Positions 56,957-64,000 of a DNA stretch of 64,000 nt are shown one piece after another. Both the position numbers and the translations under genes were made by a program. Source of the stretch: Aestuariirhabdus haliotis. Its GTDB lineage: Bacteria > Pseudomonadota > Gammaproteobacteria > Pseudomonadales > Aestuariirhabdaceae. The stretch lies in NCBI RefSeq assembly GCF_023509475.1, contig NZ_JAKSDZ010000016.1:1-64000 (forward strand). Reading direction: 5' to 3'. The notes below the pieces were generated by a model, which was not told the DNA's origin, searched no databases, and worked only from the letters and a program-made list of their open reading frames with translations. Position 1 is the first letter of the stretch, and each line of letters begins with the position of its first letter.

Positions 56957-56976
56957 CTGTACGCTATAACGCACAA
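56957..56976. promoter_or_regulatory. Operator candidate 2, imperfect copy
   Basis: CTGTACGCTATAACGCACAA keeps the right half-site ACGCACAA exactly and has three changes in the left half and one in the spacer relative to site 1. It starts 38 bases from site 1, about 3.6 helical turns, and 48 bases before the regulator start codon. Confidence 0.6.
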
Positions 56977-57023
56977 CTACGGATTCATTCCGGATCATCG
57001 GTTCGGGACACACAGGAGATATC

Positions 57024-57590
57024 ATGGATCAGGCCAATCAGTACCTGGCATCAACACTTCGCCAGCTACGGCAACACCGGGGCTGGAGTCTGGACCGCAC
57101 CGCACAGGAAACCGGGGTCAGTAAGGCTATGCTCGGCCAGATTGAACGAGGGGAATCCAGCCCGACCATCGCAACCCTGTGGAAAATTGCCGGCGGCTTT
57201 CATTGTTCGCTATCGACATTCCTCGATACTCCCCAGGGTTCATTATCTGCAGAAATTCGCACAATAGCAGAACTACGCCAGCGACCCGCCCAGGATGAGA
57301 TGTTGGTAGCCCCTCTATTTCCCTTCAATATCGAGCAGGGTTTCGAATGGTTCGAGCTGAGTTTACCGCCAGGCTATGAGCGCTTGTCAGAGCCCCACGA
57401 ATGCGGTGTGACGGAATACGTCGTGGTATTAAAGGGATCTATTGAACTGTTTATCGACCAACAATGGGTCACCCTGGAGACGGGAAACGCCCTGCGCTTT
57501 GCTGCCGACCAACCTCATGGTTACCGTAATCGCAACGAGACCCAGGCGGTCTTTCATAACCTGATCCGATACCCGGACAAAGTAAAATAA
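57024..57590 (+). CDS. XRE-family regulator with cupin domain
   Basis: A 188-residue regulator. The N-terminal XRE helix-turn-helix covers about 9-63 (DRTAQETGVSKAMLGQIERG) and a C-terminal cupin barrel about 110-180 (HECGVTEYVVVLKGSIELFI, FAADQPHGYRN). Members sense small ligands with the cupin part. CAGGAG precedes the ATG. Divergent from benE with two palindromic sites between, so control of benE and of itself is likely. Confidence 0.93.
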   Translation: MDQANQYLASTLRQLRQHRGWSLDRTAQETGVSKAMLGQIERGESSPTIATLWKIAGGFHCSLSTFLDTPQGSLSAEIRTIAELRQRPAQDEMLVAPLFPFNIEQGFEWFELSLPPGYERLSEPHECGVTEYVVVLKGSIELFIDQQWVTLETGNALRFAADQPHGYRNRNETQAVFHNLIRYPDKVK

Positions 57591-57612
57591 ACCTGGTTAG
57601 GTGACTGATCGA

Positions 57613-58143
57613 TCAGGGTGTTTTACATTCGGCTTCTATCAAGGCGGACATCTCGGACAGGGAGCGTCCCTGTGAGATATCCTCATAAGCATTCAGGCCC
57701 ACCATCAGCAACCAGGTGCAATACAACGGCGTGCCCAGCCAGATAAACCCTTTTATTCGTGCGGCAGTGCCGCGCCTGACTCTCGTGTTAAACAGCACCG
57801 GCATGCCCGGTGGGGGAGCAATACCGGTTCGCACAATTCGCAAGCCATAACTGCCCAACCACAACGACAACAACCAAAAAGAGCCGGGCAGCCACAAGGT
57901 AAAATAGAGTAGGCCTAACAGGGAGAGTGGCCAGCCGAGCAGCTTAGTGCAATTTTCTGGATCAAAAGTCGCCAGAATCAAACCCGGCACCGTCAACACT
58001 ACAAGCAACAACAAAGGGATGGCATGGTAACGTAACGCGGCGACACCGGATGCCTGCACTCTTTCAGGCTCCTGCTCAGATGGCTTCAGTCTCGAGTCAT
58101 CTTTCTTTGAGGTGCGATCATCACCAGGCTGGTTATCACTCAT
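57613..58143 (-). CDS. Uncharacterised membrane protein
   Basis: A 176-residue protein, family not recognised. The first 40 residues are soluble and charged (SKKDDSRLKPSEQEPERV). Three hydrophobic segments follow (about 42-62, 73-100, 132-152), and the C-terminal 25 residues are acidic with one Cys. It converges on the XRE regulator with 22 bases between. A role cannot be given. Confidence 0.75.
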   Translation of the reverse strand: MSDNQPGDDRTSKKDDSRLKPSEQEPERVQASGVAALRYHAIPLLLLVVLTVPGLILATFDPENCTKLLGWPLSLLGLLYFTLWLPGSFWLLSLWLGSYGLRIVRTGIAPPPGMPVLFNTRVRRGTAARIKGFIWLGTPLYCTWLLMVGLNAYEDISQGRSLSEMSALIEAECKTP

Positions 58144-58202
58144 CTATTATCCTTAACACGCCGCCACGTTTCGACAGAATCCAACCTTAAACTCGGCGCC
58201 GC

Positions 58203-58418
58203 CTACTCGTGTAACTGAAGCGTAAATTGCTCACCGTGGAATTCGAGCACATCGCCCGATAACATCTTGCGGCGCTTGCGAGTTTCAACCTCGCCATTGA
58301 CCAATACCTGCCCTTCGGCGATGGCAGACTTTGCATCACCACCGCTGGCGACCATCCCTTCGAATTTAAGGATCTTAAACAGCTCGACGGGCTCTCGGAT
58401 AATTTCGATGGTTCTCAT
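58203..58418 (-). CDS. S4-domain RNA-binding protein (YbcJ-like)
   Basis: A 71-residue S4 domain: ELFKILKFEGMVASGGDAKS, then AEGQVLVNGEVETRKRRKML, the motif that binds structured RNA. It resembles E. coli YbcJ (70 residues). The start at 58418 fits that length; an upstream ATG at 58454 would add 12 residues. Neither has a good ribosome site. Confidence 0.87.
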   Translation of the reverse strand: MRTIEIIREPVELFKILKFEGMVASGGDAKSAIAEGQVLVNGEVETRKRRKMLSGDVLEFHGEQFTLQLHE

Positions 58419-58496
58419 ATAGGGGTACGTAATGGCTCCATAGGGCCAGGTCAATGTAATTGGCAGCTATCCTATCAGATTTCGCCCAAAGATCAT

Positions 58497-58730
58497 TCAA
58501 CGCTTGTAGACGCTCTGCTGGGTCAAGATATAAAGCGCCTCGACTTTTTCCCGTGCCCAGGGGGTTTTGCGCAAAAACTTCAGACTCGACTTCACCGAAG
58601 GATCGTGGGTAAAACAACGGATAGAAATCTTCCGCCCCAGTTCATCCCAACCATAGTGCGCTTCAAGCTGGGTCACGATCTGCTCCAGGGTAATACCATG
58701 CAATGGATTGTTAGGTTGGGTATCAGTCAC
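58497..58730 (-). CDS. VF530/DUF2132 family small DNA-binding protein
   Basis: A 77-residue protein with [40 protein letters not shown] and [11 protein letters not shown], the near-invariant VF530/DUF2132 family pattern. The fold of the Vibrio fischeri member resembles DNA-binding helical proteins; the role is unknown. Eight bases overlap the VOC gene upstream. Confidence 0.92.
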   Translation of the reverse strand: MTDTQPNNPLHGITLEQIVTQLEAHYGWDELGRKISIRCFTHDPSVKSSLKFLRKTPWAREKVEALYILTQQSVYKR

Positions 58731-59118
58731 GACCAGTCCCCTCTGCGTCGGCTTCGAACATCACGTGCAGTTTATTACCATCCAGGTCGCGACAGTAGGC
58801 GCCATAATACCGAGGCCGATAACGAAATCCCGGCGCGCCTTCATCAATGCCGCCTAACTCGATAGCCAACCGATGAAAGCCATCTACCGCGGTATTACTG
58901 GTCGCTCGAAAGGTCACCTGAGTACCATTACCGAACGATGCCGCCTGTCCATCATAGGGTGTCAGAACCCAAAAGCAGCTCTTCCCACCGGCTGGACCAT
59001 AGCCAATTTCATTATCGACTTCCATCGTCCTCACCATACCCACACTGGCCAGCAGTCGATCGTAAAATACACCCGCCCGTGCCAGATCATTGGTCCCCAG
59101 ACAAACACCATGCAACAT
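58723..59118 (-). CDS. VOC-superfamily protein (glyoxalase/dioxygenase fold)
   Basis: A 131-residue protein of the vicinal-oxygen-chelate fold: [20 protein letters not shown] at the start, [20 protein letters not shown] in the middle and [20 protein letters not shown] at the end. H3 and the C-terminal Glu could bind a metal, but the substrate is unknown. ATG 59118 has GGGAG eight bases upstream. Coupled to the VF530 gene by an eight-base overlap. Confidence 0.86.
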   Translation of the reverse strand: MLHGVCLGTNDLARAGVFYDRLLASVGMVRTMEVDNEIGYGPAGGKSCFWVLTPYDGQAASFGNGTQVTFRATSNTAVDGFHRLAIELGGIDEGAPGFRYRPRYYGAYCRDLDGNKLHVMFEADAEGTGRD

Positions 59119-59304
59119 AAAACACACTCCCAGGTAGGCACAAACACAACAGCCTGTTTACCGATACGAGCACATCATAGGGATTCCCGGACTAAAACCA
59201 AAGCCTGTCAACTTGCACCGGTAAAAAAACATCCCCCTGCCAACAACAAGAAGGAGGATGCAAAGGGAATACCGCATGATCTTCACCCATAGAACCGAGC
59301 CCTG

Positions 59305-59958
59305 CTATTCGCCGTGTGCGGGTTGATGGCCATAACGAATCCGCAACGCTTCCACCTCCGACTCAGGAATCAGATTCACCGGCTGGTTGTTCAGTAATAG
59401 GGTAATACGCGCACTCTCTTCCAGCTCCTCAATGGCGTACATGGCGCTGTTGAGATCCGTCCCCGCCACAATCGGCCCATGATTCGCCATCAGGACGCCG
59501 GCCGTTTGACCGGCAACTCCGGCCACTGCGGCGGCCAGACGATCATCGCCAGGGGCAAAATAGGGCACTCGCTTCACCTGACCCAGACGGATCAGTAGGT
59601 AGGGCGTTAACGGTGGAAATAAGTGTTCATCGGGCACGTCGAGGCAGGACAGGGCCGTCGAATAGGGACTGTGCAGATGAATCACGGCCCCGGCATCGCT
59701 ACGCTGATCGTAAAACGCCCGATGCAAAATAAACTCTTTCGAGGGTCTCTCACCACTGACCCATTCGCCACGATAATCCAGCAAACTGAGCTTATCGGCC
59801 TCCAGAAAACCGATGCAGGAGTTGGTCGGTGTAATAAGGAAACCGCTCTCCAGACGTACGCTGATATTGGCAGAAGCGCCCCGGGTCAAGCCACGTTCAA
59901 ATAGAGATCGGCCAACCCGCACCAGCTCCTGCCGACCTTCCGTTTCCGAATACATCAT
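59305..59958 (-). CDS. otnC: 3-oxo-tetronate 4-phosphate decarboxylase (class II aldolase fold)
   Basis: A 217-residue class II aldolase/adducin-fold protein. Metal histidines lie in VIHLHSPYSTALS and MANHGPIVAG; the N-terminal stretch is RGASANISVRLESGFLITPT. Next to otnK it most likely decarboxylates 3-oxo-tetronate 4-phosphate to dihydroxyacetone phosphate, the OtnC reaction. GGAGG precedes the start. The partner is 35 bases upstream on the same strand. Confidence 0.85.
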   Translation of the reverse strand: MMYSETEGRQELVRVGRSLFERGLTRGASANISVRLESGFLITPTNSCIGFLEADKLSLLDYRGEWVSGERPSKEFILHRAFYDQRSDAGAVIHLHSPYSTALSCLDVPDEHLFPPLTPYLLIRLGQVKRVPYFAPGDDRLAAAVAGVAGQTAGVLMANHGPIVAGTDLNSAMYAIEELEESARITLLLNNQPVNLIPESEVEALRIRYGHQPAHGE

Positions 59959-59993
59959 TGCGCCTCCACCACTTCGTTGATTGATAACCGCTT

Positions 59994-61265
59994 TTAACCG
60001 GTCATGCCTGCCTCAGTCAGCTGTATGGCTTTCGTGAAGAACTGCTCATCACCGAAATTACCCGATTTCAGCACCAGCAGCAGATCCGGCTGCGCCAGTG
60101 GCTGAATCACCGGAACCCCGGGGGCGACCGATGGACCCACGCGAAAGCTGCGCAAATCCAGCGCCTGGGTGACCGCGCCAGAGGTTTCGCCACCCGCCAC
60201 AATAAGACGACCAAACCCTGCACTGCGCGCTCGCTGCGCCAGTTCGGAAAAGACTGACTCCAATAAATCTGAAATCTTATGACCGAGTCTGGATTGCGCT
60301 TGGCTAACCTGCTCAGGCGTATCAGAGCTGTACAGCAAGCAAGGCTGGTCCCCCTGTTCGAGCAACCACTGCCAGATATGATCAACCGTCTCTTCTCCGC
60401 TGACCAGTCGAGCAGGATCCATTCGTCGTCCCGGAAAATGCTTCAGGAAATACGCTACCTGCCCTCGCGTCGCCTCTGAACAACTGCCCGCCAACACCAA
60501 TGCACGCCCCGGGGCAGTAAGAGATAGCTCACCGGTCTCCGAGTTATTTCTCCCATGCTGCCGGGCCAGCATTTCCGCCAGACCGGAACTACCCGACAGG
60601 AAGGGCTGATCAGAAAACGCTTGAGCCAGCGAGTCGGCGTGCCGGTCATTAAAGTGATCGGCTACCAGATAGCACTGATCTGTGGTCAATTGTTGCAACC
60701 AGGCCCGAATTGCGGGCTCACCCTGTTCAATAATCGTATGGGGCAGGTTTACGGCCTGATGCTGCCCCTGGCATTCCATCAAGGAGCATAGGTTCGACTC
60801 TCGCATCGGCGTCAGGGGATGAAAACGCATGCTACTGTCCGAGAGCTGCTGGCCATTAACAAACAGATGGCCTCGATACACCGTGCGACCATTAACCGGC
60901 AAAGCAGGGCTCACCAGCGCCGTATGCAGATCAAATGCCTGTAATACCGCATCGATGACCGGTCCTATATTGCCCTGCTCGGTCGAGTCAAAGGTCGAGC
61001 AGTATTTGAAGAACAACTGACAATTGTCAGCCTGGTTGCGCAACCACTGAAAACTGGCCAGGGATTGCTTCACCGCATCCGCTACCGGCGCCGTTCGGGA
61101 TTTCAGTGCGATAACAACCGCTTGCGTTTCTGGTGCCGGATGCCAGTTTTTATCCGGCACGCCGTCAATCATCTCTGTGTTGAGACCACCCTTGACCAGA
61201 AACGAGGCCATATCACTGGCTCCCGTAAAATCATCGGCGACGCAACCCAGCCTTAGCTTTGGCAT
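59994..61265 (-). CDS. otnK: 3-oxo-tetronate kinase (DUF1537 family)
   Basis: A 423-residue four-carbon sugar-acid kinase. The N-terminal substrate domain opens LGCVADDFTGASDMASFLVK and has FKYCSTFDSTEQGNIGPVID; the C-terminal nucleotide domain has VAGGETSGAVTQALDLRSF and LLLVLKSGNFGDEQFFTKA. With otnC it forms two consecutive steps of tetronate breakdown. The first-step dehydrogenase and the isomerase usually found with them are not here. Start ATG 61265 with GGAGG just upstream; divergent from the GntR gene. Confidence 0.88.
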   Translation of the reverse strand: MPKLRLGCVADDFTGASDMASFLVKGGLNTEMIDGVPDKNWHPAPETQAVVIALKSRTAPVADAVKQSLASFQWLRNQADNCQLFFKYCSTFDSTEQGNIGPVIDAVLQAFDLHTALVSPALPVNGRTVYRGHLFVNGQQLSDSSMRFHPLTPMRESNLCSLMECQGQHQAVNLPHTIIEQGEPAIRAWLQQLTTDQCYLVADHFNDRHADSLAQAFSDQPFLSGSSGLAEMLARQHGRNNSETGELSLTAPGRALVLAGSCSEATRGQVAYFLKHFPGRRMDPARLVSGEETVDHIWQWLLEQGDQPCLLYSSDTPEQVSQAQSRLGHKISDLLESVFSELAQRARSAGFGRLIVAGGETSGAVTQALDLRSFRVGPSVAPGVPVIQPLAQPDLLLVLKSGNFGDEQFFTKAIQLTEAGMTG

Positions 61266-61313
61266 ACAACCTCCAGACTGTGATATAAGTGCGCTAATTA
61301 AACATTGCTCAAA

Positions 61314-61329
61314 TTAACGTATACATTAA
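61314..61329. promoter_or_regulatory. Candidate operator for the GntR/FCD regulator
   Basis: TTAACGTATACATTAA is a 16-base near-palindrome around GTATAC, matching its reverse complement except at one base pair. GTATAC-centred sites are common for FCD-type GntR regulators. It lies 48 bases before otnK's start and 28 before the GntR start, so it could control both. Confidence 0.55.
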
Positions 61330-61357
61330 ACAGTAATCTAACGCATATCGCCAATCT

Positions 61358-62038
61358 ATGATGAACAGCCCCAGTACCAAGAAGCCCAAATTGTCCGAAC
61401 AGGTGTTCGATCGCCTGCGAGAAATGGTTTTACACAACGAACTCAAGGTGGGTAATTACTATCTCGAGCAGGAACTGGCAGAGCAGCTAGGCACATCCCG
61501 TACGCCACTGCGTGAGGCGGCCATTCGCCTGGAACAGGAAGGGCTGGTCAATATCATTCCCCGGCGCGGCGTCTTTATTCGCCCGGTTTCGGCCAAGGAG
61601 ATGAAGGAGATCTACGAAGTGCTCTCTTGCCTGGAGGTCGCGGCAATCAAATCAGTCTGTCGCCAAAAACTGGCCGGGGAAAGGCTAGCGGAACTGGAAG
61701 CCGCACAAACAGCGATGAAAGAAGCCTTGGCTAAAGATGACCTGGAATGCTGGGCTTTGAACGACAAACGCTTTCATCAGTTACTGGTCGAATTTTCCGA
61801 TAACCACGAGCTGAGCCGACTGGTGAATGGTTACTGGGATAAAACCGACCGTGTACGCAACCTGACCCTGCGCTTGCGCAAGCCACCCCAGCAATCCACC
61901 GAGGAACACCGTGAGGTGATCGAAGCCCTGAAAGCGGGGGATGCCGAACACGCCTCGCAGTTGCACATTCAGCATCGTCAGCGTGCCTCGGATGAATTAA
62001 CCAAACTGCTCGAGGTACTGGATCACGCTTTCGGCTAG
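61358..62038 (+). CDS. GntR/FCD-family regulator of the otn genes
   Basis: A 226-residue regulator. Winged helix at about 10-75 (LGTSRTPLREAAIRLEQEGL and IPRRGVFIRPVS) and a helical FCD ligand domain at about 85-220, with metal-site residues suggested in NDKRFHQLLVEFSDNHEL and TEEHREVIEALKAGD. Likely binds a tetronate or an intermediate. Divergent from otnK across 92 bases. Convergent with hisF. Confidence 0.9.
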   Translation: MMNSPSTKKPKLSEQVFDRLREMVLHNELKVGNYYLEQELAEQLGTSRTPLREAAIRLEQEGLVNIIPRRGVFIRPVSAKEMKEIYEVLSCLEVAAIKSVCRQKLAGERLAELEAAQTAMKEALAKDDLECWALNDKRFHQLLVEFSDNHELSRLVNGYWDKTDRVRNLTLRLRKPPQQSTEEHREVIEALKAGDAEHASQLHIQHRQRASDELTKLLEVLDHAFG

Positions 62039-62079
62039 TGGCCCTTTAGCCAAGAGCCAGCAACTCTTCGAGCATTAGA

Positions 62080-62853
62080 TCAGAGGCGCATCTCGATGCC
62101 GCGGGACGCCATATAGGCCTTGGCTTCGGGCACACTGTATTCACCAAAGTGAAAAATACTCGCGGCCAGCACCGCATCGGCACCACCCTGGGTAATGCCA
62201 TCGACCAGGTGATCGAGATTACCAACACCGCCGGAGGCGATGACCGGAATACCAATGCGATCACTGATGGCCCGGGTAACGCCCAGATCATAGCCCTGTT
62301 TGACCCCGTCCTGATCCATACTGGTCAGCAGAATTTCTCCGGCGCCCAGGGCTTCCATTTTCGCCGCCCATTCGACCGCGTCCAGCCCCGTGGGTTTGCG
62401 ACCGCCGTGGGTAAAGATCTCCCAACGATCCGACTCTCCCGGTTGGCTGACCATCTTGGCGTCAATCGCGACCACAATGCATTGGGAACCAAAGCGGGCA
62501 GCGGCCTCGCCAACAAATTCCGGGGTAAACACTGCGGCGGTATTGATCGCAACCTTATCGGCACCGGCGTTAAGCATGGTACGGATATCCTCGATCTTGC
62601 GAATGCCACCGCCAACGGTTAGCGGAATAAACACTTCACTGGCCATGCGCTCAACGGTGTGTACGGTGGTATCACGACCCTCGTGACTGGCGGTAATATC
62701 GAGAAAGGTGATCTCGTCGGCACCCTGCTCATCGTAACGCTTGGCAACCTCGACCGGATCGCCCGCATCGCGGATATCGACAAACTGAACCCCTTTCACC
62801 ACGCGCCCGTTTTCAACATCGAGGCAGGGTATAATGCGTTTCGCCAGACCCAT
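62080..62853 (-). CDS. hisF: Imidazole glycerol phosphate synthase, cyclase subunit
   Basis: A 257-residue beta/alpha barrel. Catalytic aspartates are D12 ([15 protein letters not shown]) and D131 (VVAIDAKM). Phosphate-binding loops are [10 protein letters not shown] and [11 protein letters not shown]. It closes the imidazole ring with ammonia from HisH. AAGGAG precedes the ATG; it lies 12 bases after hisA on the same strand. Confidence 0.97.
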   Translation of the reverse strand: MGLAKRIIPCLDVENGRVVKGVQFVDIRDAGDPVEVAKRYDEQGADEITFLDITASHEGRDTTVHTVERMASEVFIPLTVGGGIRKIEDIRTMLNAGADKVAINTAAVFTPEFVGEAAARFGSQCIVVAIDAKMVSQPGESDRWEIFTHGGRKPTGLDAVEWAAKMEALGAGEILLTSMDQDGVKQGYDLGVTRAISDRIGIPVIASGGVGNLDHLVDGITQGGADAVLAASIFHFGEYSVPEAKAYMASRGIEMRL

Positions 62854-62865
62854 GCTAGTACTCCT

Positions 62866-63597
62866 TTAGCCCTTGTCGCAGAACTGTTGGGCTTCGGCAA
62901 CATCCAGCGTGCCTTCGTAAATCGCGCGCCCGGTGATAGCACCCAGAATGCCCTGGGCAGCAACGCTCTTGAGCGCTCGAATATCATCCATATTGGTAAT
63001 GCCGCCAGAGGCAATAATCGGAATGTTAACGCTCTGCGCCAGCTTCAACGTGGCTTCCACGTTCACGCCCTGCATCATGCCATCGCGAGCGATGTCCGTG
63101 TAGACAATCGACTCGACGCCATCCGACTCAAACTTGCGGGCCAGCTCGACCACCGGTTGATCTGATACCTCGGCCCAGCCGTCGGTGGCAACAAAGCCGT
63201 CTTTGGCATCCAGCCCGACAATCACCTTGCCCGGAAACGCGCGGCAGGCTTCGCCGACAAACTCGGGCTCCTTGACCGCCTTGGTGCCGATGATGACGTA
63301 GGAGACCCCGGCCCGCACATAGGATTCGATGGTTTCGAGGGAGCGAATGCCGCCACCAATCTGGACCGGCAGATCAGGGTAAGCGGCGGCAATTTCCCGT
63401 ACCACTTCGCCGTTAACCGGCTCACCGGCAAAAGCCCCATTAAGATCCACCAGGTGCAGGCGGCGGCAGCCGGCATCGACCCAACGCTTGGCAGCGTCGG
63501 CCGGGCGATCGGTAAACACGGTGGCGTCTTCCATCAGCCCCTGGCGCAGGCGCACACAGGCACCATCTTTAAGGTCAATAGCAGGGATAATTAGCAT
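62866..63597 (-). CDS. hisA: Phosphoribosyl-ProFAR isomerase
   Basis: A 243-residue beta/alpha barrel. D8 ([15 protein letters not shown]) and D130 ([10 protein letters not shown]) are the acid-base pair; [11 protein letters not shown] and [11 protein letters not shown] bind the two phosphates. It converts ProFAR to PRFAR, the substrate of HisFH. Between hisH and hisF, as usual. Confidence 0.97.
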   Translation of the reverse strand: MLIIPAIDLKDGACVRLRQGLMEDATVFTDRPADAAKRWVDAGCRRLHLVDLNGAFAGEPVNGEVVREIAAAYPDLPVQIGGGIRSLETIESYVRAGVSYVIIGTKAVKEPEFVGEACRAFPGKVIVGLDAKDGFVATDGWAEVSDQPVVELARKFESDGVESIVYTDIARDGMMQGVNVEATLKLAQSVNIPIIASGGITNMDDIRALKSVAAQGILGAITGRAIYEGTLDVAEAQQFCDKG

Positions 63598-63661
63598 GGT
63601 TCGTTTCCTGAAAAATCGTCACAAAAGAGTAAAGTACTGGCAACCATCCAGAGTTCGAATA

Positions 63662-64000
63662 TCAGGGTTGCCAGTTAACAAAATTCTGGAGCAGGCGCAG
63701 GCCGTCGGCAGCACTCTTCTCGGGATGAAACTGGGTCGCAAACAGGTGACCATCGGCGATCATGACATCGAAATCGGTACCGTAATGGCAACGACCGACC
63801 ACCTGGTTCGCCTGAGCCGCTCTCGCATAATAGCTGTGGACAAAGTAAAACCGGGCCCGGTTTTCGATACCCGCACACAGAGGATGATCGATCACCTGCT
63901 CGACCTGGTTCCAGCCCATATGCGGCACCTTGAGGCGCTCGCCATTGGCTTCCTTGAGGTCACGACCAAAAAACTTGACCTCGCCGGGTAACAAACCGAT
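63662..64000 (-). CDS. hisH: Imidazole glycerol phosphate synthase, glutaminase subunit (partial)
   Basis: The C-terminal 110 or so residues of HisH; the gene continues past the right edge. The glutaminase His-Glu pair lies in [20 protein letters not shown], and [10 protein letters not shown] is a conserved surface that faces HisF. The catalytic cysteine is outside the window. It supplies ammonia to HisF. Sixty-four bases separate it from hisA. Confidence 0.95.
   Translation of the reverse strand: MGLLPGEVKFFGRDLKEANGERLKVPHMGWNQVEQVIDHPLCAGIENRARFYFVHSYYARAAQANQVVGRCHYGTDFDVMIADGHLFATQFHPEKSAADGLRLLQNFVNWQP

Noticed and set aside
1-64000. CRISPR arrays, tRNA, rRNA, prophage or integron structures
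   Set aside because: By eye I found no regularly spaced repeats, no tRNA-like cloverleaf with a CCA end, no rRNA segments and no phage structural genes. A small RNA without such marks could still be missed.

Overview
The window looks like chromosomal DNA from a free-living, probably marine gammaproteobacterium of the broad Pseudomonadales/Oceanospirillales/Cellvibrionales grouping. The basis is gene order: gpt, ppx, trxA, rho and ubiD, then hemY-hemX-hemD-hemC, algR-algZ, argH, cyaA, cyaY, lptM, lysA, dapF, a DUF484 gene, xerC and a HAD phosphatase gene lie almost as in Pseudomonas. The right edge carries hisH-hisA-hisF. The taxonomic call is an inference from synteny and protein flavour, not from a marker-gene search.

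Left part (1-11.2 kb): a truncated IS3-family transposase at the edge; a CHASE-GGDEF-EAL cyclic-di-GMP enzyme; a YbfF-like esterase; a metallo-beta-lactamase-fold hydrolase; two tandem glutathione S-transferases followed by a HugZ-like protein; a DUF3047 protein; a class V aminotransferase; a secreted protein with two PilJ-type domains; an rRNA-type methyltransferase; and an NnrU-family membrane protein.

Efflux region (11.5-24.4 kb): two complete tripartite export operons. The first is outer-membrane lipoprotein, adaptor and RND permease. The second is FUSC permease, AaeX-like DUF1656 protein, HlyD-type adaptor and outer-membrane lipoprotein. Between them are a CBS-domain protein, a DUF2059-like secreted protein, and a DUF5675 protein preceded by a small coupled reading frame. 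A voltage-gated-type cation channel follows.

Core region (25.4-48.0 kb): purine salvage (gpt), polyphosphate turnover (ppx), thioredoxin, Rho, ubiquinone synthesis (ubiD plus a ferredoxin-reductase), tetrapyrrole synthesis, the LytTR-type AlgZ/AlgR pair, arginine and lysine synthesis, class I adenylate cyclase, frataxin, LptM and XerC.

Accessory right part (48.0-62.0 kb): a SutA-like small regulator; a YjbQ protein; a MarR regulator next to a ProX-ProW-ProV glycine betaine/choline-type importer; a second cyclic-di-GMP enzyme (GAF-GAF-GGDEF-EAL) that seems to need an ATT start; a BenE transporter divergent from an XRE-cupin regulator with two matching 20-bp operator candidates; several small genes; and an otnC-otnK pair divergent from a GntR/FCD regulator.

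I found no CRISPR array, prophage, tRNA or rRNA, and no clear wholly new multi-gene system. The best leads are the ATT start, the paired BenE/XRE operators, the acidic channel filter, the 47-residue reading frame before the DUF5675 gene, the incomplete otn locus, and a possible antisense transcript over the SutA-like gene.
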